A stretch of 26,924 nucleotides of DNA from an uncultured Gemmatimonadota bacterium (GTDB lineage: Bacteria; Gemmatimonadota; Gemmatimonadetes; Gemmatimonadales; Gemmatimonadaceae), in NCBI GenBank assembly GCA_946478895.1, contig CAMLDY010000029.1, positions 1-26,924 on the forward strand, in the 5' to 3' direction. The position numbers and the translations under genes were made by a program. Below are positions 7,790-14,829 of the stretch, one piece after another. How positions within the stretch are numbered: the first letter of the stretch is position 1; each line of letters begins with the position of its first letter. A model generated the notes under the pieces. It was given only the letters and a program-made list of their open reading frames with translations. It was not told the DNA's origin and did no database searches.

Positions 7790-8704
7790 ATGGCACCAAG
7801 AACTCTGGCTGGTCTGTCAAACGTGCTCTCCGCAGCCGGTAACGTTGCGGAGGCGTTGAACGCGCTTGCACAGGACGTAACCGAGTTCGATCGCAACGGC
7901 CACCTGGCGCTGTTCATCTACGACGCGCGTCGCGATCTCCTCAGCGAGCGGCTAATCCCCGCGCACGAAGGCATGCGCAGCGCGCAGATCCAGATTGCCA
8001 TCGATCATCTTCCGACCGCGGTGCGGCGCACTCTTACCGCGGGGAAGCAGTTTGCCGACCTCGGTGGCGAGTCCGGCGACTATCAGAAACTCCTCGGCGT
8101 CGGCGCGAATCCCGAAGCAGGAGTTCTGCTGCTGCGCGGGCTTCTCGTCGACGGAGAGCTGGCCGCGGTGCTCTCACTGTCGGAGCCCAAAACCCGCTTC
8201 GGACACCGACTGTCGGAGAAAGTCGCTCCGGCCGTCGATTTGTTCGCGCTCGCCTTCGCGCGACTCGCCGAGCGGCGCGCGAGAGAGGAAGCTGTGCGCG
8301 CACTCGAGGAAGTCACCCGCTCGCTCAATGACGAACACGCGCGTGCAGTCGCGGAGCTCCAGCAAAAGCTGACCGAAGCGCAGGCGGCGCTGAACGGCAA
8401 GGGGACCGGCGACTCGATTCGCGTCACCCAGCTCAAGCGGGCGATCGAAGTCGCCGCTGTCGAAGCAAGAGCGACGGCGCAGAGACTTTCCGCGGTCGAA
8501 GAGCAGGTGCGAGTCGCCGTCACAAAGCTCGAGAAAGCTCACGTCCAGCTCCACGCGCAGGGCGAGGCTCTCCAGACCCAGAGCAACATCATCTATAAGG
8601 TTGAGCAGGCGCTGCGAGAGGCGATGGAGGGGCAGGACTCTCGCAAGATCATCGAGGAAGTCCTCCAGATCGTCGCTTCGAGAGAGCAAGCTTCTCCGTT
8701 CTGA
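7790..8704 (+). CDS. GAF-like domain protein with long C-terminal coiled coil, function unknown
   Basis: I do not recognise a named family. Residues about 8-160 have the alternating pattern of a GAF-type sensor domain: a helix, then LALFIYDARRDLLSERLIP, an AGVLLLRGLLVDGELAAVLSL sheet pair, and a helix ending in FALAFARLAERRAREE. Residues about 161-290 are rich in Ala, Glu, Arg and Gln with heptad-like spacing, so a long coiled coil is likely, suggesting a dimeric cytoplasmic signalling or scaffold protein. There is no signal peptide or membrane segment. No kinase, cyclase or helix-turn-helix output domain is visible. The gene lies 10 bp upstream of trpD in the same direction, so the two are probably co-transcribed. 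ATG at 7790 has no obvious ribosome binding site. Confidence 0.75.
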   Translation: MAPRTLAGLSNVLSAAGNVAEALNALAQDVTEFDRNGHLALFIYDARRDLLSERLIPAHEGMRSAQIQIAIDHLPTAVRRTLTAGKQFADLGGESGDYQKLLGVGANPEAGVLLLRGLLVDGELAAVLSLSEPKTRFGHRLSEKVAPAVDLFALAFARLAERRAREEAVRALEEVTRSLNDEHARAVAELQQKLTEAQAALNGKGTGDSIRVTQLKRAIEVAAVEARATAQRLSAVEEQVRVAVTKLEKAHVQLHAQGEALQTQSNIIYKVEQALREAMEGQDSRKIIEEVLQIVASREQASPF

Positions 8705-8714
8705 CCGCAAGCCA

Positions 8715-9770
8715 ATGAGCGCTCCGCCGGCCAACGCGCTCCAGAGCGCCATCCATAAACTCGCCTTTCGCGAGCCGCTGACTGCCGCTGACGCCGAGGC
8801 GGCTTTCGACGTCGTGATGCAGGGACAGGCGACCGCGGTACAGGTTGCAGCGCTCCTGTCAGCGCTCCGCGCGACGGGCGAGACTCCGGAAGTGGTCGCG
8901 GGCGTCGTCCGCGCGCTTCGCTCAGCGATGATCGCGCTCGAGGCAGAAAGTCCTGACGCGCTGGTGGACACCTGCGGGACGGGGGGCGGATCAGTCTCGA
9001 CGTTCAACATCTCGACCGCGGCGGCGATCGTCGCCGCTGGCGCCGGAGTGCGGATCGCCAAGCACGGAAATCGGTCGTTCAGCTCGAAGTGCGGCAGCGC
9101 GGACGTGCTCGAAGCCCTCGGCGTCCCGATCGAGGTAACTGTCCCTGTCATGGAGAACGCGCTCAGGGAAGCCGGAATCGTGTTCATGTTCGCGCCGCTG
9201 ATGCACCCGGCGATGCGGCACGTCGGGCCGGTACGGCGCGAGCTGGCGATCCCGACCGTGATGAACATCGTCGGCCCGCTTGCCAATCCGGCGCGTGCGG
9301 GTCGGCAGGTAGTCGGAGTTGCAGACCTGGAGCGGACTCCGCTTCTCGCCGGTGCGTTGTCAGCGCTGGGCGCTACCCACGCGCTCGTCGTGCACGGGGA
9401 GCCGGGCCTGGACGAGGTCTCGCCCCTCGGGCCTACTCATGTGATCGAGGTGAAGAACGGATCGAGCAGCCGGTGGACGATTCACCCCGAAGATCACGGC
9501 TACAAGAAAATTCCGCGCGAGGACCTCGCCGGCAGCGAGCCGGCGGAGAATGCGCGCATCATCGAAACAATTCTGGCGGGGTCCGGTCCGAAAGGCGGGC
9601 GGGCGGCGATAGCACTAAATGCAGGGGCTGCGATCTACGTCAGCGGCCAGGTCGAGACCTACGGTGAAGGCGTGGCGGCGGCCGAAAGGTCGATCGATTC
9701 GGGTGCCGCTAAATCGGTCCTGGACCGCTTGAGACGAGCCTACACAAACGTAAAAAGACCAAAGAGTTAG
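8715..9770 (+). CDS. trpD: Anthranilate phosphoribosyltransferase
   Basis: TrpD transfers phosphoribosyl from PRPP to anthranilate, the second committed step to tryptophan. The PRPP-binding CGTGG motif is at residues 87-91, followed by FNIST, and KHGNRSFSSKCGSADVLEALG spans 116-136. The substrate loop MFAPLMHPAMRHVGPVRRELAIPTVMNI occurs further on. ATG at 8715 gives 351 residues, close to the usual ~340. A longer reading from 8601 would overlap the upstream gene and add Arg/Ser-rich sequence unlike the family. It stands apart from trpC-trpF-trpB because lexA, on the other strand, lies between them. It ends 12 bp from the convergent lexA stop, with no clear terminator hairpin. Confidence 0.96.
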   Translation: MSAPPANALQSAIHKLAFREPLTAADAEAAFDVVMQGQATAVQVAALLSALRATGETPEVVAGVVRALRSAMIALEAESPDALVDTCGTGGGSVSTFNISTAAAIVAAGAGVRIAKHGNRSFSSKCGSADVLEALGVPIEVTVPVMENALREAGIVFMFAPLMHPAMRHVGPVRRELAIPTVMNIVGPLANPARAGRQVVGVADLERTPLLAGALSALGATHALVVHGEPGLDEVSPLGPTHVIEVKNGSSSRWTIHPEDHGYKKIPREDLAGSEPAENARIIETILAGSGPKGGRAAIALNAGAAIYVSGQVETYGEGVAAAERSIDSGAAKSVLDRLRRAYTNVKRPKS

Positions 9771-9782
9771 GCTCCAGAACTT

Positions 9783-10391
9783 CTAGAACCTTCTCAGCAC
9801 TCCGACGACGATACCCTGGATCGAGATGTCGTTCTCGTGGACATAGATTGGGTTCATCGTTTCGTTGGCCGGCTGGAGCCTGATCCTGCCGTCGCGCTCC
9901 CGATAAAATTTCTTGACTGTCGCCGACGACCCGTCGATCAGAGCAATGACCATCTCTCCGTTGTCGGCGGTGTTCTTCTCGTTGACGATCACGAAATCAC
10001 CGTCCCGGATCTGCTCGTCGATCATCGAGTTTCCGCGGACCCGAAGGACGTAGTGGTTCCCACCGCGGCGGACCAGATCTTCGGGGACGCCAATCGTCTC
10101 GGGCATGTGGACGGCCTCGATCGGCATACCGGCCGCAACGGTGCCGAGTAGCGGCAGCGACGCCGCGCGTGGCAGAACCTCGGACGGCATCAGCTCGATG
10201 CCGCGGCTCTCGTTGTACGCGCGCTTGATGTAGCCTTTGCGCTCGAGATTGGTGAGATGCTCGTGGACCGTCGCGAGGGAGTTATAGTTAAACTGCGTCG
10301 CGATCTCCTCGAAGCTTGGCGCGTAGCCGTGCTCTTCGGTGTAGGTGGCGAGGTAGGTCAGTATCTCCCGCTGGCGTTTTGTGAGCGACAT
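9783..10391 (-). CDS. lexA: LexA SOS-response repressor
   Basis: LexA is a self-cleaving repressor of DNA-damage genes. The N-terminal winged helix is MSLTKRQREILTYL with APSFEEIA and LATVHEHLTNLERKGYI. The autolysis site is Ala87-Gly88 (TVAAGMP). The peptidase dyad is Ser122 in GNSMID and Lys160 in ATVKKF. The protein has 202 residues, the standard size. ATG at 10391 was chosen because it gives the canonical N-terminus. A GTG at 10442 would add 17 residues and run into the probable regulatory region. The gene is convergent with trpD and divergent from trpC. LexA usually represses its own gene, so the repeats just upstream (10442-10485) and the palindrome (10422-10431) are candidate operators. 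Confidence 0.96.
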   Translation of the reverse strand: MSLTKRQREILTYLATYTEEHGYAPSFEEIATQFNYNSLATVHEHLTNLERKGYIKRAYNESRGIELMPSEVLPRAASLPLLGTVAAGMPIEAVHMPETIGVPEDLVRRGGNHYVLRVRGNSMIDEQIRDGDFVIVNEKNTADNGEMVIALIDGSSATVKKFYRERDGRIRLQPANETMNPIYVHENDISIQGIVVGVLRRF

Positions 10392-10421
10392 ATCCCTTTT
10401 CGCGGCTGGTTTAGCTACTTT

Positions 10422-10431
10422 GGACCGGTCC
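10422..10431. promoter_or_regulatory. 10-bp perfect palindrome between lexA and trpC
   Basis: GGACCGGTCC is a perfect 10-bp palindrome, 30 bp upstream of the lexA ATG and 18 bp upstream of the proposed trpC start. It is positioned where a dimeric regulator could act on both promoters. It does not match the E. coli or Bacillus LexA boxes, so the bound protein, if any, is unknown. Confidence 0.3.
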
Positions 10432-10441
10432 GCCGATCCCA

Positions 10442-10485
10442 CCGAACATTTGCCGAATTCCTACGTTAGCCGAAGATCGACCGAA
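10442..10485. repeat. Four CCGAA direct repeats, spacing 11/17/11 bp, candidate operator
   Basis: CCGAA occurs at 10442, 10453, 10470 and 10481, as two pairs of CCGAA-N6-CCGAA separated by 17 bp start to start. Read on the lexA strand these are TTCGG-N6-TTCGG pairs, with an 11-bp period like the GTTC-N7-GTTC LexA box of alphaproteobacteria. They lie 51-94 bp upstream of the lexA start. They also overlap the proposed 5' end of trpC, so chance and coding constraint cannot be excluded. Confidence 0.35.
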
Positions 10486-11313
10486 GCGCAAGCTTTTTCG
10501 GCCTGGACGCCACCAGTCGGTACCCTCGGTGTTCTGACGGACGAGGCACGAGCGCGCGCGGCAACTCTTCAGGGCCGCTTAAGCGAGCTGCGGCGCCTCG
10601 CGGAGCGCCAACCGCCACCGCCATCCCTCAAGGCGGCACTCAGACGCCCGAATGTCTCCATCATCGCTGAGGTGAAACGAGCGTCGCCGTCGAAGGGGTC
10701 GATCAACCCCGGGCTGGACGTAAGAGCTCAGGTCCTCGCCTACGAGCGCGGGGGTGCAGCGGCTATCTCCATCCTCACCGAGCCGACCCGCTTCGGTGGC
10801 TCCAACGACGACCTCGTCACGGCGCGCCAGGCGGTGCCGTTGCCGGTTCTCAAGAAGGACTTTCATGTCGACGTCGCGCAGCTCGTCGAGGCAAAAGCCA
10901 TCGGCGCGTCGGCTGCGCTGGTGATCGCCCGTGCGTTGGCTCCCCACCGGCTGGGCGAGCTCCTCACCGCGGGCGACGATTTCGGCCTGGAACTGCTCGT
11001 CGAAGTGCGCGATGATCGGGAGCTGGATCTCGCACTCGGATTTGGCGCAACGATTGTCGGGGTCAACAATCGGAACCTGGAGACGCTCGAAATCGACCCC
11101 GAAACGTCGCTTCGTCTGCTGCCGATGATTCCGAAGGACGTGATCGCCGTGGCGGAAAGCGGGATGAAGGGCGCGCCCGACATGGCGCGGATCGCGCTCG
11201 CCGGAGCGGATGCGGCGCTCATCGGCTCGGAGCTCTCTGGCTCGCCGGATCCTGAATCGACGCTTCGCGCGCTCACGAATACCCAGCGGGTAAGCGGTGC
11301 TCGCAAAGGTTAA
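10450..11313 (+). CDS. trpC: Indole-3-glycerol phosphate synthase
   Basis: TrpC closes the indole ring of CdRP to give indole-3-glycerol phosphate. The TIM-barrel motifs are clear: IIAEVKRASPSKG (with Glu74 and Lys76), VLKKDFHVD, ELLVEVRDD, VGVNNRNL and AVAESGMKG. The start is uncertain. The conserved core begins near 10501, and the only in-frame ATG, GTG or TTG upstream of it that stays clear of the lexA coding region is TTG at 10450, giving 287 residues. GTG at 10381 would overlap lexA. No Shine-Dalgarno sequence precedes either. The stop overlaps trpF by 17 bp, so trpC-trpF-trpB form a coupled unit reading away from lexA. Confidence 0.93.
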   Translation: MPNSYVSRRSTEAQAFSAWTPPVGTLGVLTDEARARAATLQGRLSELRRLAERQPPPPSLKAALRRPNVSIIAEVKRASPSKGSINPGLDVRAQVLAYERGGAAAISILTEPTRFGGSNDDLVTARQAVPLPVLKKDFHVDVAQLVEAKAIGASAALVIARALAPHRLGELLTAGDDFGLELLVEVRDDRELDLALGFGATIVGVNNRNLETLEIDPETSLRLLPMIPKDVIAVAESGMKGAPDMARIALAGADAALIGSELSGSPDPESTLRALTNTQRVSGARKG

Positions 11314-11947
11314 GTTCTGCGGCATGACTCGCCCCCAGGACGCCGCGCTCGCCTCGGAGATCGGCGCATCGTACATCGGCGTCGTCTTTGCCGACGGCCC
11401 TCGCCAGGTGTCGCCCTCCCAGGGCCGCGAGATTCTGGACGCCGGCGGTAGCAAAGTCCGGCGGGTCGGAGTCTTCGGCACCAACGCCGCCGACGACATC
11501 GCGCGCGCCTCCGATGCCGCGGGGCTCGATGTCGTCCAGCTTCACGCTGATCCCACTCCCTCGGAAGTGCGCTCGATTCGAAAAAACTTCCGCGGCGAAG
11601 TGTGGGCGGCGATTCGCATCGCCGGCCACCACATACCTGCCGACGCGGAAGCGCTGTTCGACACCGCCGATGCCGTAGTCCTTGACGCACGGAGTGAGCA
11701 ACAACTCGGCGGCACGGGGCGGCCGCTTCCGTGGAGCGAGGTCGCTGTCGATCTGGCTCGCGATCGGGGCAGCTCCGCGGTGGTACTCGCCGGTGGACTC
11801 AAGCCGACCAACGTAGCCTCGGCGATTCGCACGCTCGCGCCCGACGTGGTGGATGTCTCATCGGGTGTCGAGAGCGCGCCGGGCATCAAGGACCCGTGGC
11901 TGATGCGTGAGTTTTTTGCCGCTGCCACGGGCCTGCGCGCGCATTAG
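11297..11947 (+). CDS. trpF: Phosphoribosylanthranilate isomerase
   Basis: TrpF catalyses the Amadori rearrangement of phosphoribosylanthranilate to CdRP, between the TrpD and TrpC steps. KVKFCGMTRPQDA carries the general base Cys8. VVQLHAD (79-85) and VVLDARSEQQLGGTGRPLPW (127-146) carry the general acid Asp130 and the phosphate-loop region. AGGLKPTNV and DVSSGVES near the C-terminus are the final phosphate-binding elements. The 216-residue length is typical. The start is GTG at 11297, inside the end of trpC (17-bp overlap). trpB starts on the base after the TAG stop. TrpF is a separate protein here, not fused to TrpC as in enterobacteria. Confidence 0.96.
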   Translation: MLAKVKFCGMTRPQDAALASEIGASYIGVVFADGPRQVSPSQGREILDAGGSKVRRVGVFGTNAADDIARASDAAGLDVVQLHADPTPSEVRSIRKNFRGEVWAAIRIAGHHIPADAEALFDTADAVVLDARSEQQLGGTGRPLPWSEVAVDLARDRGSSAVVLAGGLKPTNVASAIRTLAPDVVDVSSGVESAPGIKDPWLMREFFAAATGLRAH

Positions 11948-13132
11948 GTGGCGCAGGATACCGCTTACCGGTTCGGAGTCTTCGGCGGTCGATATGTGCC
12001 GGAGACCCTCATCCCGGCGCTCGACGAGCTCGACGCTGCATTCGATGACGCGATGCGCGACGCCGATTTCCGGAAGGATCTCGACCGCCTTCTGAAGGAG
12101 TACGTAGGTCGCCCCTCACCGCTAAGCAGTGCGCCACGGCTGTCAGCGGAAGTTGGTTGCTCCGTGTACCTCAAGCGCGAGGACCTGAATCACACCGGCG
12201 CGCACAAGATCAACAGCGCGCTTGGGCAGGCCCTTCTGGCGCAGCGGATGGGCAAGCGGCGCATCATCGCCGAAACGGGTGCGGGGCAGCACGGCGTTGC
12301 GACTGCGACCGTATGTGCGCGCTTTGGGCTGGACTGCACCGTCTACATGGGCGAGGAGGACATGCGGAGACAGCAGCTCAACGTCTACCGCATGCGGTTG
12401 ATGGGCGCCAAGGTCGTACCCGTCCTGTCCGGCACCCGCACTCTCAAGGACGCCACCAGCGAGGCGATCCGCGACTGGGTGACCAACGTCAACGACAGCT
12501 ACTACATCATCGGGTCCGTGGTCGGTCCGGCGCCGTACCCGCGGATGGTTCGCGACTTCCAGGCGGTGATCGGCCGCGAAGCGAAATCCCAGATGCTGGA
12601 AACCGTGGGTCGCCTGCCGTCGAGCGTGGTGGCCTGCGTCGGAGGGGGATCCAACGCGATGGGAATCTTTCACCCCTTTGTCGGCGACAAGGGCGTGGAG
12701 CTGGTGGGGGTGGAGGCCGCCGGCCGCGGCCTGGATTCCGGAGAGCATTCGGCGTCCCTCGAGAGAGGGGTGCCCGGGGTGCTCCATGGCTCCCTGAGCT
12801 ATCTGCTGCAGGACGAATCGGGGCAGGTTCATCCCGCGCACTCGATCTCCGCCGGGCTCGATTACCCCGGCGTGGGTCCCGAGCATTCGTATCTCAAGGA
12901 AACTGGTCGCGCGCGCTACGTATCGGTTACGGATGAGGAAGCCGTGGAGGGATTGGGAATCCTGAGCCGGCTGGAAGGCATCATCCCCGCCCTGGAGACG
13001 TCACACGCCGTGGCCTGGGTCGTCAAAGAGAAGGAGCGGTGGGGCAGGGATGACGCGGTGCTTATCTGCATCAGCGGCAGGGGCGACAAGGATCTCGCGC
13101 AGATAACGGAAATGGGTCTTCTTCCCAAATGA
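11948..13132 (+). CDS. trpB: Tryptophan synthase beta chain
   Basis: TrpB condenses indole with serine using pyridoxal phosphate. The PLP lysine is Lys87 in HTGAHKINS. Glu109 in AETGAGQHG is the catalytic acid, and GGGSNA (232-237) binds the cofactor phosphate. The 394-residue length and the N-terminal [10 protein letters not shown] motif mark it as the standard TrpB1 type, which works with TrpA. The start is GTG at 11948, directly after the trpF stop. Its own stop overlaps the next gene by 4 bp (ATGA). Its partner trpA is not adjacent: two genes totalling about 3.1 kb lie between, which is unusual because the two subunits form one complex. Confidence 0.97.
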   Translation: MAQDTAYRFGVFGGRYVPETLIPALDELDAAFDDAMRDADFRKDLDRLLKEYVGRPSPLSSAPRLSAEVGCSVYLKREDLNHTGAHKINSALGQALLAQRMGKRRIIAETGAGQHGVATATVCARFGLDCTVYMGEEDMRRQQLNVYRMRLMGAKVVPVLSGTRTLKDATSEAIRDWVTNVNDSYYIIGSVVGPAPYPRMVRDFQAVIGREAKSQMLETVGRLPSSVVACVGGGSNAMGIFHPFVGDKGVELVGVEAAGRGLDSGEHSASLERGVPGVLHGSLSYLLQDESGQVHPAHSISAGLDYPGVGPEHSYLKETGRARYVSVTDEEAVEGLGILSRLEGIIPALETSHAVAWVVKEKERWGRDDAVLICISGRGDKDLAQITEMGLLPK

Positions 13133-14829
13133 CAACTTCGGTTCCCCCGAAGACAGAGGAGCGTGTGCTCGACGAGCCATCGTTCCCGATAGTCTACGTC
13201 ACCGACCTGCTGAAGGCCTTTGTCAAGGCTGTCCGCGCTCATCAGCTGTACCTGCCCAACAATCCGATGCACGCGCGGTCGCTCGAGACGGTGCGCGAAG
13301 CATTCGCGGCGCTCTGGCAGCACACCGACGAGCTGGTGCTCCAGGTAATCGAAACGCGACTTGAATGGGAAGGCCGCGTTGTGCTCGACGAGCACGAGCG
13401 CACCAGCGATAACGTCGCCTGGCTGCTCTACAAGGACGGCATCCGTGAGCTCAAGATGCTCGAGGGCTTCGAGCAGGAAGAGCTGGGGATTCTGTTCAAT
13501 CTGTTGCAGCGGGTGCGCAAGGCGACTGACGATGACGACGATCTTCTGACCCTGATGTGGGAGCAGGAGTTCGCGACCCTCCAATACCGCTACGTCGATC
13601 TCACCCAGGAAGCCGGACCCGGCGTCGAGTCGATGGAACGCGCCGAGCAAAAGGAAAAGATCCTCTCCCCGGCACAGGCGGAAGCAGGGCTCGAATCGAC
13701 CCAATCGTCGATCGCCAAGCTGGATGACTTCGACTCCACGCTCTACTTCCTCGACGACAGCGAAGTCGAATACCTACAGAGCGAGATCAAGCGCGAGTTC
13801 TCGACCGATCTCCGCCCCGCCGTCATAGCATCGCTGCTCGATACCTTCGAGAATCAGAAGGATCCGACGGTGCGCGAGGAGATCTGCGGACTCCTCGACT
13901 ACTTTCTGCTCATTCTGCTCTCCACCGCGCAGTATCGGAACGCCGCCTACCTGCTCCGTGAAGCCGGCGTCACGGCGAATCGCGCCGCCGAAGTTCTCGA
14001 CGCCCAGAAACAGCGGCTGACTCAGCTCAATGAGCTGATGAGCGATCCGAAGCCCCTCGGGCAGCTGCTCCAGGCGCTGGAAGATTCACCGCTGCGCGCC
14101 CCGCAGCACGAGCTCGACGAGCTCTTTGGAATCCTCCAGCCGCGCGCGCTCGAGACCATCCTCAGCTGGATCGGACGAAGCAGCAATCCGCAGCTCAAGA
14201 TGCTGCTCGAGGTCGCCGCCACGCGGCTCGCCAGCAGCAACAGCGCGGAGCTCATTCGGCTGATCGGATCCGATGATGAGGCAGTCGTGCTCGAGGCGAT
14301 CCGCCGCGCCGCTGCTCTCAAGTCGCCGGCGGCGGTGCCCGCGCTCGGAAAAATGCTCACCGTCGGCGAGCCGGACATGCGGCTTGCCGCCGTCACCGCT
14401 TTGACCGAGATCGGCTCACCGGGCGCAATGCAGATGCTGGAGCGCGCGCTGATCGACGAAGACCGGGAGGTACGCATCGTCGCCGTCCGCGCCATCGGCG
14501 CGAAAAACGCGCGCGCCGCGCTGCCCCGCATCGAGGCGGCGATCAAGGGCAAGGAGTTGCGCGAGAGCAATCTCACCGAGAAGATGGCGTTCTTCGAGGC
14601 GTTCGGACTGCTTTGTGGAGATGCCGGCGTGCCGCTGCTGGATAGCCTGCTCAACTCCAAGGGCTTCATGGGCAAGAAGGACGATCCGGAGATCCGCGCC
14701 TGCGCCGCGATGGCACTTGGCAAGATCAACACGGCGAAGGCAAGCGACTCGTTGAATCGCGCAGCCGGTGAAAAAGACGTGATCGTACGCAACGCGGTTA
14801 GTCGGGCGATCAGGAGCGGGACTGCATGA
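13129..14829 (+). CDS. HEAT-repeat protein with N-terminal domain shared with the next gene
   Basis: This 566-residue soluble protein has no named family that I recognise. Residues about 24-130 form an alpha/beta-looking domain ([12 protein letters not shown], then [42 protein letters not shown]) that resembles the N-terminus of the following HD-GYP protein. A five-aspartate run lies at 134-138. The C-terminal part (about 373-565) contains HEAT-type helical pairs, for example [41 protein letters not shown] and [20 protein letters not shown], suggesting a protein-binding scaffold. ATG at 13129 overlaps the trpB stop by 4 bp, and its stop overlaps the HD-GYP gene by 4 bp. Probably it works with that HD-GYP protein in signalling. 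It is inserted in a trp operon. Confidence 0.85.
   Translation: MTTSVPPKTEERVLDEPSFPIVYVTDLLKAFVKAVRAHQLYLPNNPMHARSLETVREAFAALWQHTDELVLQVIETRLEWEGRVVLDEHERTSDNVAWLLYKDGIRELKMLEGFEQEELGILFNLLQRVRKATDDDDDLLTLMWEQEFATLQYRYVDLTQEAGPGVESMERAEQKEKILSPAQAEAGLESTQSSIAKLDDFDSTLYFLDDSEVEYLQSEIKREFSTDLRPAVIASLLDTFENQKDPTVREEICGLLDYFLLILLSTAQYRNAAYLLREAGVTANRAAEVLDAQKQRLTQLNELMSDPKPLGQLLQALEDSPLRAPQHELDELFGILQPRALETILSWIGRSSNPQLKMLLEVAATRLASSNSAELIRLIGSDDEAVVLEAIRRAAALKSPAAVPALGKMLTVGEPDMRLAAVTALTEIGSPGAMQMLERALIDEDREVRIVAVRAIGAKNARAALPRIEAAIKGKELRESNLTEKMAFFEAFGLLCGDAGVPLLDSLLNSKGFMGKKDDPEIRACAAMALGKINTAKASDSLNRAAGEKDVIVRNAVSRAIRSGTA

Noticed and set aside
8174..9286. 370-codon open frame on the minus strand
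   Set aside because: It is antisense to the GAF gene and trpD; the Ser/Ala-rich translation has no motif.
9771..9790. Terminator between convergent trpD and lexA
   Set aside because: TTCTAGAA (9781-9788) is a short palindrome and AGAAC is directly repeated, but no stable GC hairpin followed by a T run is present.
10443..10456. Bacillus-type LexA box (CGAAC-N4-GTTCG)
   Set aside because: Only the left half CGAAC matches; the right half reads GCCGA. The direct CCGAA repeats explain the match better.
10381..10500. Frameshift or broken 5' end in trpC
   Set aside because: The core is complete in one frame from about 10501, and an in-frame TTG at 10450 provides a start; only the exact start is uncertain.
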